A stretch of 64,000 bases of DNA from Trichomonas vaginalis G3 (GCF_026262505.1 NC_067207.1:19994082-20058081); one strand, 5' to 3'. Shown: positions 1 to 9,229, counted from the stretch's first letter. Program-made: numbers and translations. Notes: a model not told the origin generated them from the sequence alone.

Positions 1-19
1 TTACATCTAATGAAAAAGT

Positions 20-1104
20 TTAGAAGAATTTTCTTATTCTTTCTGGTTTATTTTTGTCTTTCCAGTACTCCCGCTCTAATGGTCCCAGATGTGTTGGCTT
101 CGACTCTCTCAAGTTCTTAGATGGTATAACATCTTCAACGCCTCCTTCATATCTTACTTTATAAGTGTCATCGTTTATGTTATAGCCAAGTATTTCAATA
201 ACCACTCCTCGCTTTGCTTCGTCAATGGTTTCAGCAAGTTTGCCATTACTACTTTCAACTAATTTGTGACGAGGGTAAAACGCAATAGAGTCGTCGGCAG
301 CTTTTATAAGATATCCATTACCTTGCGTAGAGTCTACGATATAATAGTTTCTACTTAACCTTAAACGTTTCTTTGTCAACGGTTTGTCGTCAAGAACTAC
401 ACGAACTTTTGTACCAGGAATGAGGGTAAATTGTGTTGAATTTCTGATATTTTGTGTTTGGCTTCGTTTCTTTGTATATACTTTTCTTCTTGTTGTTGTG
501 TCATTGAATTTGGTGTATGTCCTGTTGTAGAATTTGTTGAGGAATTATATACTTCGAGAAAATGTTTCATTGTTTCTTCGGTAAAGTCTCACTCTTGATT
601 TAAATCTCTGAGCGTTCTTATGAAGCGATTAATGATACCTAAAATATTATGGTTATGGTCTTCAGTAGTGTAGTGAGTTATGTTATGCTTAATGAGAAAT
701 TCTGTGATTTCGTTGCTGAGGTATGCACTGTCTTGGTCTGATGTTAAAGTACTTGGGCTATGTTCTGCTACAAACTTTTGTAAAACTCTTAACACTTCAC
801 GAGTTCCTTTATTTCTCATTATATACGCAAAAGCTTTGCGAGTGTTAACATTAATGAAGATGAGGAATGGTTTATGTCCTCCTTTTCTGCTTTGAATGAG
901 AGTGTCAAATTGGTATGCGTCAGGAGTGTTGGAGTAAATTGGTAAAAAGTAGTCGTAAGGGTTTATTTTTGTTTGATGTACAACATTTTTGTCAAAGAAC
1001 CTTTTCACTTCAGCTCTGTTAGTAAATCCCCAACTCTTTGCAGCTTCATTGAACTTCTTAAATGACCTCCATGGATGTTGTTCGAATACTTCTTTCAAGC
1101 TCAT
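20..1104 (-). pseudogene. Polinton integrase region (element A)
   Basis: Retrovirus-like integrase of the rve family, which inserts the Polinton into target DNA. The core carries the D...D...E pattern around YQFDTLIQ, LTSDQDSAYL and the following helix. The C-terminal part is a small basic SH3/chromo-like segment (YKVRYEGGVEDVIPS). An N-terminal three-helix segment precedes the core. The gene is the last one before the window edge and lies beside the fibre-like genes, as in element B. It is not an uninterrupted gene in either copy. The family call is safe from the core pattern and the context. Confidence 0.88.
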
Positions 1105-1144
1105 TTATGTAAAGTTAAAGATTTTATTCTAGGCTCAAGCGCGT

Positions 1145-3885
1145 TCATTGAACTCTATACCATGCGAATACAGTCATAAATGGTGGCATATAATCTTCAC
1201 CCGAGCCTGTTGGATTTGTTGTGAAAGTGTGTGAATGATTTCCTCCTGGTTCAGTTGGTCGAAAAATCTTTTTTGCTGAATTGTTATAAGATGGAGATAA
1301 AACGTCATGGCCAGCTTCATACTCCGAGTTGTATAATGGGTGGTCTCTTAATGAGTGGCTATGGTCGCCAGAAAAGTTTGTAGTTCCTGTATGAGTGTGC
1401 GGTGGAAGGTTTGCTTCTTTAATTTTCTTCGAACCTCCTGTTTGCTTTGAAAAGTTAGCACAGTATAAGAATTTATCTACAATCTGCTGCCACGTACCAA
1501 AACCTAAAACTGTTGCTGGATTTGTTGAGTTCATTGACGTATAAATAGAGCCTATAGGATATAATGTTTGAAGTATTTCAGTCTTTAATGTTTGAAGCTC
1601 TGTTTTGTCTGCTTTCTTATCTAACATTGCTGGTAGTTCATATGCTTCAAAGTTTCTGACATGACCTTCAATGTTCATACATTTACTATTTAAGGAGTTT
1701 AGTGTATCTTTTACGCTTGTACTCGGATTCTCTAAAGGTGCACTTGAACCAAGGGTATAGTTCAATATTATGTCGTCTGCTCTAACAGTAGTGAAGGATT
1801 TATGTGTATGGTTCTTGTCAGCTTTACTATTTAATGTAGCTTGAAGTTCATTTATATCGGAGATATTGTGTTTATGAGATTTCAAAACTTTGTTCATTGC
1901 TTCGAGTTCAACTTTGTCAGCTTTACTTTTAATAGCATCTTCAAACGTTATTTTTGCCTTAACTCTCAAAGTAAATCTTGGTTCAACTAATACACCGTTA
2001 ACATTGAAAGTAGAGGCATAAATTTCACCGGTATAACCAAATGCTTCTGGTGCTTTAGCTACATCATACTGTACAGTACAGCTTATGTCATAACCTTTAG
2101 CACAAATGTATTTATATCTTCTTTCATTAACATTTTTTGTCTTCGCTTCATCACTTCGTGTTAAATATCCATGGTAGTCCGTTATAATCTGTTCGTCTGA
2201 AGTTATATAATGAACGTGGTTCTTGACTTTATCACTCAGAGCTAAAAGCTCATTTTTGTCTGCTTTTTCGGCTAATTTCTCATTAACATCATTCACTTCT
2301 AATTCAACTCTTCCGCCAGAACTCTTATTATCATTAATCTTTTTCATTAATTCGGTAATTACGTCATAAAGACTATATTCTGTTTTCGGTTTTGTAAATA
2401 ATGAGTCAAAATTTCTTTTCATCATTACATCGCTGACATTAATGATATCACCAATTCTTTTTCATTTATTCTCTTCATTAGTTCTGCAATAATGACGAAT
2501 ATATAATCTGTTAATTTATTCTCTTCATCGAGGGTTATAGAATGTTTTGAAATTGAATCATTAACTCCTCTAAATAAATCAATAACTTCAGGATACACGT
2601 TTTTAATGTCTCGAATAACCCGACCAGTATCCTGTTGTTCATGTTCTTCGTTCCCGTCGTTACGTGGTTTTATATCTCTAACCATCATCAACGCAGCCAT
2701 AACCGGAGAGTTTGTTGCTATCTGTTCGAAAATCCGTCCGTTATGTATGGTATATCTAAATAATTTCTTTGTGTTTGTTAAAACATTTGAAACAAGTCTT
2801 TTAAAACCATCTACAAAATTTCCTGTTTCACCTAATGTTCTTGCAGCATTTACAAGCTCACCCATTCCCGCTTTTGACCCCAAAAACGTCCATATTGCAT
2901 TTATTTCACTCTGTATAGTTGTCCATTCAGCGAAACTAACACCCGCATTCGCTAAGCTGAAAATGAAATTCAGTGGATCGAACTTAATTCCACCTTCTTT
3001 TTCAATTTCAACGAACTCACTAACATGAGATTTTAAGTATTCTTTCGTTAAAATTGTTTTCCCCGATGTTATGTCATTAACGAAACTATCACCGTCAAAA
3101 GTTAACGAATTCAATTTCGTCGTTGATGCTTTTATTTCATACACCGCTTTATCGATAGTTTTTGGCTCACCTTCTTTAGAAGCATATGAAACATTAATGA
3201 ATGAATTATATGTATTCATGAATGAATTAAAATCAATGATCTTCATTAATGACGCCTTTAATGATTCATTTACTGTCGAATCCCTTAAAGCAATTAATGA
3301 ACTGTCATTTATGAAAGGTACACTGCAAACCGTCGAGTTTGGATCAAATGCTGTAGTTGGTGCAGGAATATTAATGATATAAGTCATTAAATCATTAAGT
3401 GACGTAAATAATGTTGTCGTTTTTGATTTAATTTCTTTAGCATCTGTTATATACGGTAATTTTATTTCTGTAGTTTCTGAATTAAAGATATTCGCTAAAA
3501 TGTTTTGTAAACTGTTTTGAACAGCTGTGTAAACCGTTGAATCCGGAACTCTTACGATTTCACCGTCCTTAATAAAAGGCATTGCACATGGTGTAGTGCT
3601 TGGGTCAAATCTTTTTGGGTTATGATTCAACATATATTCTAATGCTTCATAAACAGACCTATATACGGTTGTATTATCTTTTTCAATAATTTCACCGTCC
3701 TTTATAAACGGCATAGTACATGGAGTTAAAATAGGGTCAAACTTTTCATAGTCCTTCCATGTTATATATTTCTCAGTATTTCCATCAGTGATAACAATAT
3801 ATTTGTCAGTAAGTGTGAGAGAGTATTGACCAAAATATAAACGTTTAGCTCTGTCAGCTTCATACGCATATGCAGCTATACTCAT
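1145..3885 (-). CDS. Phage-like tail-fibre/collar gene region (element A)
   Basis: Two adjoining minus-strand frames meet at 2425. The first product (486 residues) has repeated FDPxxTxCxMPFIKDGxI units. The second (426 residues) has repeated (N/S)KADKxEL and HTH/HKH segments, as seen in trimeric phage fibres. It ends in a collar-like tip: PIGSIYTSMN, FGTWQQIVDKFL, LPPHTHTG, HSHTFTTNP, YMPPFMTVFAWYRVQ. Such tips bind receptors and fold as metal-holding trimers in tailed phages. In element B most of both parts lies in one long frame, so they may be one gene. Its start overlaps that of the divergent penton-like gene. A role as a virion spike is inferred, not shown. Confidence 0.8.
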
Positions 3886-3902
3886 ATTTTAATGAGAATA
3901 AA

Positions 3903-4626
3903 ATGTTGTTCTATTTGCAAAGTACAGACCCAAACGAATACGGGACAGTAAAGCTACAAACAAACTTAGGTCTACAGAATGAGGCGCTTGCATTCAGAAT
4001 GGTTGACTTCAATACTATCGCAACTTTTGTCATAACAGATGAAACAGATTTCATAGAGATTGAAATAGATGGAAAGAAGCACGAAATAAGATTTCACAAT
4101 AATGTAGAATATAAGATGGAAACATTAGCTGGAGTGTTAAATGCTCTCATAAATACTACAATAAACAAGGATAACGAAGAAAACTTAATGAATGTTAAAC
4201 TTATTGCAGGAGTTTTGAAGTTCAGTTATGCGAAGGAGTTTAAGATAACACGAATGAGTCATAGAGTTCAATTGCTTCTGGGAGCATACCATATGACATT
4301 TCCTTTGAAAAGTGTTGACAAAACGATTGAGATGAAATCTGTTCCATACGTATGTTATGGTAATTGTTTGTACGTTGAGTCAAAAATAGCTAATGTCACA
4401 GGCATTTCAGGAGTTAATAGTAAAGGTTCAGTAGAATATAAATCCTTCTGTTATGAAGTAAATTCAATGTTCATTCCAAACGTTCCTGTCATAGAACTCA
4501 TTTAGGTAAATGGGTTCGCATTAGTCTCATAATTTGAAAGACATGCAATTCAGACTTGTTGACTTTCAAGGAGAGCCTGTAGAACTGAAGGCACCAGTGC
4601 GAATGACTGTTGAAGTTGACTTTTAG
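3903..4626 (+). pseudogene. Penton-like minor capsid gene region (element A)
   Basis: Candidate single jelly-roll minor capsid (penton) protein of about 240-250 residues. The C-terminal strand reads MQFRLVDFQGEPVELKAPVRMTVEVDF, which matches the closing pattern of Polinton and adenovirus-like pentons (LxDxxGxPxxL...V). The body has alternating short beta-like segments such as FIEIEIDGKKHEIRF. It starts at MLFYLQST, 18 bases from the divergent fibre start, so the two share a tiny promoter region. The assignment rests on length, the closing strand and neighbourhood; fold prediction would settle it. This copy is not an uninterrupted frame. Confidence 0.6.
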
Positions 4627-4636
4627 AAAATATTAA

Positions 4637-4879
4637 ATGCAACAGCTTACAAGAGAACTCAGAGCTAAAAATATAAAGTATGAATGTTATGTATTAGGTC
4701 ATGAACTTTGGTTGTTGCTGTTTGATGAAACAAATGAATTAGTTATGTCAGTCAAGAGAACAGAAAAATATTGTGTTAGTGAAAACTGCACCAAGTCAAT
4801 AAGATTAGGTTTGCATTATGAAGATGAGTTCGATACTGTTGAAGAAGTTTTGGATAGATATTACAAATTGCTAACTTGA
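4637..4879 (+). CDS. Small Polinton protein, 80 residues (element A)
   Basis: Frame starting MQQLTRELRAKNIKYECYVLGHELW and ending with an acidic stretch and EEVLDRYYKLLT. It is conserved in element B at 13831-14070, which supports it being a real gene. It follows the penton-like gene by about ten bases on the same strand, so the two are probably co-expressed. I do not recognise a family. There are three cysteines (YECYV, KYCVSENC) and no membrane segment. Confidence 0.6.
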   Translation: MQQLTRELRAKNIKYECYVLGHELWLLLFDETNELVMSVKRTEKYCVSENCTKSIRLGLHYEDEFDTVEEVLDRYYKLLT

Positions 4880-4938
4880 AATTTTTTTTGACTGACGGCG
4901 CAAAGCGCCAAGATGGGTCAAAAGAGCCCTCCTGACTG
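4872..4938. repeat. Hairpin-bearing segment present in A, absent in B
   Basis: About 65 bases here have no counterpart at the matching place in element B (near 13830-13836), where the two gene ends abut. The segment holds a perfect 13-base hairpin GGCGCAAAGCGCC (4897-4909), then AA, then a looser stem GGGT...GCCC. It resembles the double-hairpin modules found elsewhere in these elements but has a longer second loop. Confidence 0.6.
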
Positions 4939-5061
4939 CTTTAATTTACTAAAACATATTTCAAACAAAGTTTATATTCTGTTGAAAGTTTTGTATACTC
5001 GTTCTAATATTTATACTTAAACTCAACTCCTGTAGTTCCTGGTGTTTCAATGATGCGGATG

Positions 5062-5583
5062 TTACCTATTTTTCATGAATGGTGGCGTTTGACCACAGCA
5101 TTCGATTTCAGGGTCGAGATAGTCAATGACACATTGTTTCCCTGTTATTCGTGAGATAACATTTTCAAGGTCCTCCTTTGTTAGAATTATTTGGTTCTTG
5201 CTTATAAGATTTGTCAAAAGCTTCTTATCGTCTTTGAGTAAAATTGTTTGGTATAACTGAAGAAGGTAATGGTCTACGTTATCTGATGGATTTGTTTGAA
5301 CATTTGTGTAAGGGTTGTCGTTGGCTTCTCTTGAAAGAACTTGGTCCAGTGGTGGATACTCTAACTTAACATCTGATGTAGCGTTAGCGTTTGAAGCTGT
5401 GTTTAAATTCACGGCGCCATGCTCCAAGACCGAAGGTCCCGACTTAAGTTCTGGTTCTTTTTCTTTCAAACACTCTGAACTATAGTTCTTTATGACAATA
5501 TTGTTTGTCGTTCGTGAGTCAACATTTGATGTTGGTTCAATTGGAACATTAACGGCACCAGCTAAGATGGATTTGCTTCTCAT
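5062..5583 (-). CDS. Unknown Polinton protein, 173 residues (element A)
   Basis: Starts MRSKSILAGAVNVPIEP and is divergent from the gene at 5609. The N-terminal half is low-complexity and Asn/Ser/Glu-rich. The C-terminal half has YLLQLYQTILLKDDKKLLTNLI and LENVISRITGKQCVIDYLDPEIECCGQTPP, with a Cys-Cys pair near the end. Relative to element B it carries nine extra residues (GPSVLEHGA) encoded by a 27-base double hairpin at 5413-5439. I do not recognise the family. Placement among capsid-type genes suggests a virion or assembly role. Confidence 0.55.
   Translation of the reverse strand: MRSKSILAGAVNVPIEPTSNVDSRTTNNIVIKNYSSECLKEKEPELKSGPSVLEHGAVNLNTASNANATSDVKLEYPPLDQVLSREANDNPYTNVQTNPSDNVDHYLLQLYQTILLKDDKKLLTNLISKNQIILTKEDLENVISRITGKQCVIDYLDPEIECCGQTPPFMKNR
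5413..5438 (+). repeat. Double-hairpin module (in-frame, element A only)
   Basis: Hairpin 1 is GGCGCCATGCTCC (one mismatched pair), then AA, then hairpin 2 GACCGAAGGTC with a GAA loop. It lies inside the gene at 5062-5583 on the opposite strand and adds whole codons. The matching position in element B (about 13367) lacks it. Confidence 0.8.
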
Positions 5584-5608
5584 TTCATATAGAATAAAAA
5601 CCTTTTAT

Positions 5609-6010
5609 ATGTATGAAATGAACAATATACTCGACAAGGGTTTGAATGTAAAGCTAACGAATGAAAATATTGTTGAATTCACTGAGACAGGAGCTGTGTA
5701 TAAAGATGTAGAACTACTGAACAAAAGAGCAAAGGGAAGAAGCAGGAACATGAACAAAGGGTGGAAGCCTATAAAAATTTATGTCAATGATGGCCCAGGA
5801 GGTTCAAACATAAAGTATGCAGAAAGTTATAGAGTTTATGCTCTCAAAGGTGAAAAGCCTTCATTTAAGAACAGCTATTCTAACGCATATCCTCAAAAGC
5901 TAACGGATGGGGAAGTGGATGATATTAATGACAGCAAAAATATTAACAGAAATGGCGACAAAGATGCATGGAATTTGTTTACCATCAGTCAATTGAAGGT
6001 TAAACTTTAA
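5609..6010 (+). CDS. Unknown small basic protein, 133 residues (element A)
   Basis: Starts MYEMNNILDKGLNVKL; an earlier in-frame codon would run into the divergent gene, so the ATG at 5609 is preferred. Features are a basic patch (LLNKRAKGRSRNMNKGWK), then IKIYVNDGPGGSNIKYAESYRVYALKG and a charged tail ending QLKVKL. Element B has the same protein with only a few substitutions (12794-13195). The last codons overlap the end of the convergent ATPase gene by four bases. No family is recognised; a DNA-binding or capsid-cementing role is only a guess from the basic patch. Confidence 0.6.
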   Translation: MYEMNNILDKGLNVKLTNENIVEFTETGAVYKDVELLNKRAKGRSRNMNKGWKPIKIYVNDGPGGSNIKYAESYRVYALKGEKPSFKNSYSNAYPQKLTDGEVDDINDSKNINRNGDKDAWNLFTISQLKVKL

Positions 6011-6894
6011 AACAATGTTGGTCGTTCCCATGGAATATTTTTGACTTTAATGGTATTAGTCATGATATGAATCTCAAGGTATGAACGAGGAGAGATGAGA
6101 GACTTATATGCTTCCCAAATTTCTTCAAAAGGTAATGTTATACCTGACTGTTTCCAAATGAGTTCAATATCATAACGTGAGAAACCTTGAAAGATAACGA
6201 AGTCAGTTATGAGACGTTTTATGTTTAAAGCTAAAAACTTCCATGTTTGCATAAGTATTGCTACAGTTAAATGGTAATGTCTGACTTTAGTTATGATGTT
6301 AGCTAATGGTGAGTCAGGCTTTGACACTAAACCTTTTCCGGCGAAGTCGTCACAAACGAGCAGAGTGTTTGAAGGATATTTTTTGAAGGGGTATTTTGAA
6401 AGTTTTGATAGAATGTAGTTTGTCAGTCGTTTCATATCGTAAACTCCTGAGTACTGACGTAAGTGGTGTTTGTCAATAATTCTTTCCATCTCTTCTGAAG
6501 TCTTTTGCATTCCTGACTGTATGAACTCTACAATAGCATAATATTTTCTCTTACGTCGAATGTAACGTTGAAGAAATTCAATAAGTTCGCTATCTGGAAC
6601 TTTAACGACAGATGCTTGAACTTTACTCATGAATGTTTTCGCTGTTGAATCCATAGAGTCTGAAGTTGCTGATATAATGATTTGGTCATAGTAAGAGTCG
6701 TTTCCTAAACGCTCTGTTATGAGTATATGACGAATGAGGTTAAATGTCTTACCTGAACCCATCTTTCCACAATAGAAATACACACCATTTGAACAGAACT
6801 CATAATCTTTGCTGAAAGGAAGAATAAGAGAAGAGTTAAGTTTGTCTGTAGTTTCATTCATGTCTTCATCTACGTCATGTATTAAATGCTTCAT
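6007..6894 (-). CDS. Polinton packaging ATPase (FtsK/HerA, A32-like)
   Basis: 295-residue P-loop ATPase of the kind that packages DNA into capsids in Polintons, virophages and poxvirus-like viruses (A32 type). The Walker A motif GKMGSGKT is at residues 43-50. The Walker B segment LLVCDDFAG is near residues 178-186. Downstream, an arginine-rich helix and the VRHYHLTVAILMQTW segment match the sensor region of the family. The length is usual for Polinton ATPases. The start at 6894 is set by the divergent gene at 6910, leaving 15 bases between them. This copy reads through as one frame. Confidence 0.92.
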   Translation of the reverse strand: MKHLIHDVDEDMNETTDKLNSSLILPFSKDYEFCSNGVYFYCGKMGSGKTFNLIRHILITERLGNDSYYDQIIISATSDSMDSTAKTFMSKVQASVVKVPDSELIEFLQRYIRRKRKYYAIVEFIQSGMQKTSEEMERIIDKHHLRQYSGVYDMKRLTNYILSKLSKYPFKKYPSNTLLVCDDFAGKGLVSKPDSPLANIITKVRHYHLTVAILMQTWKFLALNIKRLITDFVIFQGFSRYDIELIWKQSGITLPFEEIWEAYKSLISPRSYLEIHIMTNTIKVKNIPWERPTLF

Positions 6895-6909
6895 TTTATC
6901 TCCATTAAA

Positions 6910-7793
6910 AATGCAAGTCAGAAATATTCAGAACATAGCACCGAGTCTAACTGACAAGAGTATAAAGATATATACTATGAACACGTTATGATGAAACCTA
7001 CCAAAATTCAAGAAAGTCAGTATACTTATGAATATCCAAGACACTGGGTAGAGTATGTAGGAGGTGAGAAAGCTATTGAAATCAGACAGGTTCGAAGTAT
7101 TCCAGCAGGAAGAACAATATTATTGAAGAACTTTAATGTTTTGAGATATAATGATGAAACAAAGAAGCAAGATAGTTTCCCTGTTGCTGTGTATGTGAAC
7201 TTAGATACAGGAGATGACATGAAAGTTTTTAACACAAAGCTTCAAATGGTATTGAAAGAACAACTTATAGCAGAAGGACACCCATTACCTTCAGAAGTTA
7301 CCATAGCATATAATTTTTGAAACAAACTCAATAGATTTTAAAGTCGTCTCTGCAAAGAAGTCAGGTTTTACATTTAATGAAGCAGATGTATATTCGAATG
7401 AAAACTTCAAAGCTATTGCATGGTTAGATAATGACGATTGCTTTAAAAAATATTTAAATTCAGTGACTCAAAGATGTCAATAGATGACCTTCGTGGAATG
7501 TTACCATCGACGTTTACAGTTGAAGGCTCAGCAGGATTGCTTACAAGATTGTCAATTGGTGGCGTTTGGTCTCGTGAGAACATTGTTATAAATCCAGTAT
7601 AAGTGAATTTGCTGAAGAATCTATATTATGTCTTTCAAACTATATGTATTCGCCACCGAAGCATTATAGTATAACAAACTTTGTCAGTAAGTTTAACATA
7701 AGACTTGTCGAACCTTCTTCAATGAAAGATGTTGTGCTACCTAAAGATGGAAAGGATGGACTCATTATTGAGATGATTTTAATTGCATATTAA
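6910..7793 (+). pseudogene. Unknown capsid-type gene region (element A)
   Basis: Region matching the 293-residue protein of element B at 11014-11895. Recognisable stretches are MQVRNIQNIAP at the start, YPRHWVEYVGGEKAIEIRQVRSIPAGRTILL, and a beta-rich remainder ending in LIIEMILIAY. The start is divergent from the ATPase, and the stop abuts the ATG of the next gene. The strand-rich pattern (paired VAVYVNL and ITNFVSKFNIRL segments) would fit a minor structural protein. I do not recognise the family. This copy is not one open frame. Confidence 0.6.
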
Positions 7794-8018
7794 ATGAGCT
7801 TGTTCTTAAAGGTCATTCATGATGAAATAACTGTTGTAGAAGATGTTAGCAATTGTTCAGACATTTTGAAGCGTATAGATGATATAAGAAAGAAATTAGA
7901 TAGACCGCAAAGCGGTGAGGGCGAAGCCCGTGAGAACGCTTATGTTTCATTGACTTTCTCCAGTAACGAGAACTTTTATGAGATAATATTGAAGAGAGAT
8001 GATTTTAATATGGGGTAA
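7794..8018 (+). CDS. Small Polinton protein, 74 residues (element A)
   Basis: MSLFLKVIHDEITVVEDVSNCSDILKRIDDIRKKLDRP..., identical to the element B protein at 10789-11013. Its ATG follows the previous stop directly and its own stop is followed directly by the next ATG, a packed co-transcribed trio. The middle of the gene (SGEGEARENA) is encoded by a GC-rich double-hairpin module, and the flanks read as a short amphipathic helix and a beta hairpin. No family recognised. Confidence 0.65.
   Translation: MSLFLKVIHDEITVVEDVSNCSDILKRIDDIRKKLDRPQSGEGEARENAYVSLTFSSNENFYEIILKRDDFNMG
7904..7929 (+). repeat. Double-hairpin module (in-frame)
   Basis: Hairpin 1 ACCGCAAAGCGGT (7904-7916), GA, hairpin 2 GGGCGAAGCCC (7919-7929) with a GAA loop. 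It codes PQSGEGEA in the 74-residue protein. It stands out sharply from the AT-rich surroundings. The same module is in element B at 10878-10903. Confidence 0.85.
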
Positions 8019-8546
8019 ATGGTAGCTTGGGCAGCTTTAGGCGCAATGGGAACAAAAGCATTAGCATTTGGAGCAAAAGCACTTGGAGCTTATGACGCAG
8101 TAAATAAAATGAGTGGAGGAAGGGTTTCGAAGACATTAGATGCAAATAAAGGGAAGATTGGAGGCTGGGTTGCAAAGAAGTTAAGATTAAATAAAATAGG
8201 GCTCATAAATAAAGCATCCAATTTGGTTGCGACTGAGTCAGAAAATGCTTTAGGAAAGGACGATGAGTTTGCAAAACACGCAAAAGACTTTAATGACCAG
8301 ATGAAAGGTGAAACAATGCATTTAAATAGAGTCGATGGAACTAAAGAAAATGTTTCTTCTCCACCAGTAGTTCTTCCGTATGGTCCCTATGGAATGTATG
8401 GAAACCCTTACGAAAGACCATTTGACCCATTGACTGGTGGAAGTAATTGGTATCATTATGGACGAAGAAGAAAGACAGTCAAGTTGGAGACGGACGTAAA
8501 GAAAGCAACTAAAAAGAAACCAAGGAAGAGAGTTATAAAGCAATGA
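8019..8546 (+). CDS. Small Gly/Ala- and Lys-rich protein, 175 residues (element A)
   Basis: Starts MVAWAALGAMGTKALAFGAKALGAYDAVNKMSGGR, a glycine-alanine amphipathic stretch that could insert in or disrupt a membrane. The middle is charged (LVATESENALGKDDEFAKH). A PYGPYGMYGNPYERPFDPLTGG segment follows, and the tail is strongly basic (YGRRRKTVKLETDVKKATKKKPRKRVIKQ). An amphipathic N-terminus plus basic tail recalls small adenovirus core or pVI-like proteins, but this is analogy only. Homology between elements A and B ends almost exactly at this stop codon. Confidence 0.65.
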   Translation: MVAWAALGAMGTKALAFGAKALGAYDAVNKMSGGRVSKTLDANKGKIGGWVAKKLRLNKIGLINKASNLVATESENALGKDDEFAKHAKDFNDQMKGETMHLNRVDGTKENVSSPPVVLPYGPYGMYGNPYERPFDPLTGGSNWYHYGRRRKTVKLETDVKKATKKKPRKRVIKQ

Positions 8547-8594
8547 GAACGTTTATGTTATGAGAAATTTTTAACGTTAGTTTTATTTTTACTG

Positions 8595-8614
8595 AAAATT
8601 TTTATTTGGATGTA
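8595..8614 (+). promoter_or_regulatory. Putative Polinton promoter block
   Basis: The T-rich block TTTTTATTTGGATGTA directly precedes the ATG at 8615. The same arrangement occurs before genes at 10095 (minus), 19188, 20240, 24853, 35432 and 35846, which suggests an element-encoded promoter. Confidence 0.5.
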
Positions 8615-8941
8615 ATGACGAAAACTATTGAGATAACAAACTACAACGGTCATGAGTTCAAGAATTTGTTCTTCGTTCCGCGTGAGAATACATTCTATCA
8701 GATACGAGGGAGAAAGGGTAAAGTTAGTTTAAGCATTTATGATAGCAAACATAATGGAAGATATATACAAGCAGTAGATACAAACGGTAAGCGTGTTTCA
8801 TTACATTTGTCAAAACTTATAAACATTAATTATGACAGCGACTTTGACTCAGACGATTGGAGCGACAGTAGTGATACTGAAGAATATGAACTATTATGTG
8901 AAGCACAGCAATGGAAAGAGTTGCAATACTTTTGTAAATGA
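8615..8941 (+). CDS. Terminal-repeat gene, 108 residues (element A)
   Basis: Starts MTKTIEITNYNGHEFKNLFFVPRENTFYQIRGRKGKVSLSIYDSKHN and ends in an Asp/Ser-rich tail (YDSDFDSDDWSDSSDTEEYELL). It is a diverged homologue of the genes inside the terminal repeats of element B (KTYNKHTFKHLFFLPEHNMFFQIHPR...). Keeping a coding gene within a diverged terminal repeat supports a real function. The ATG at 8615 is preferred because it matches the start of the B homologues. Family unknown; the body looks like a small beta-barrel with an acidic tail. Confidence 0.65.
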   Translation: MTKTIEITNYNGHEFKNLFFVPRENTFYQIRGRKGKVSLSIYDSKHNGRYIQAVDTNGKRVSLHLSKLININYDSDFDSDDWSDSSDTEEYELLCEAQQWKELQYFCK

Positions 8942-9172
8942 GAACATTAGTGGGAACGTTAGTGAGAACGTTTATTTTTTCATGCACGTGCATTGTGTCG
9001 CGGGGAGTTGCCATGGGCAATGACCTGCGCACAATATATAACGTACAGAGAGGTGAGATGAGGTGGTTTATGTGATAAATACTTTACGTGGCAGAAATAG
9101 TTTAAGGTTATTAGAAATATTGCATATGCGATGTAAAATATACGTTAGTCGTTTTGTAAAGTGTCAGATTGA

Positions 9173-9219
9173 CATATCTTCGGTAAGATGGCGCGCAGTG
9201 CCACCGTACTGAAGATATG
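9173..9219. other. Terminal hairpin of Polinton A
   Basis: Arms of 20 bases (CATATCTTCGGTAAGATGGC and its near-complement, three mismatches) around a short loop, ten bases inside the element end. The fold and position match the hairpins at both ends of element B although the arm sequence differs. Confidence 0.75.
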
Positions 9220-9229
9220 TATACTAACT

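Larger units (their letters stand above)
1..9229. mobile_element. Polinton/Maverick A, partial (capsid-integrase half)
   Basis: Self-synthesising virus-like DNA transposon that runs off the left edge. Its right terminus ends in CT at 9229, directly against an IS481-type transposase fragment. From 9229 leftward the order is: terminal-repeat gene, three small genes, packaging ATPase, small genes, penton-like gene, fibre-like genes, integrase. This is the mirror image of 10262-18970, with about 98-99% identity judged by eye, so the copies are young. Roughly a handful of breaks are visible, so it is a fossil. The outer 680 bp differ from the ends of element B and mark another subfamily. The polymerase and major capsid genes would lie outside the window. 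Confidence 0.93.
8547..9229. repeat. Terminal repeat of Polinton A (right end)
   Basis: Outer segment of element A, ending CT at 9229. It differs from the terminal repeats of element B in most of its length, yet encodes a related small protein and ends in a hairpin of the same shape (9173-9219). Short blocks are shared with B, such as TGTAAAATATACGTTA near 9133 and TTTTGTAAAGTGTCA near 9152. The opposite terminal repeat of A lies outside the window, so its length cannot be measured. Confidence 0.8.

Noticed and set aside
2606-3382. Plus-strand frames of 140 and 103 codons opposite the fibre-like gene
   Set aside because: Antisense shadows. They recur in mirrored form in element B only because the sense gene is conserved.
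1145-3885. Bacteriophage contamination as source of the fibre-like gene
   Set aside because: It occurs twice at the same position in two Polintons, divergently paired with a penton-like gene, and has the same AT-rich composition.
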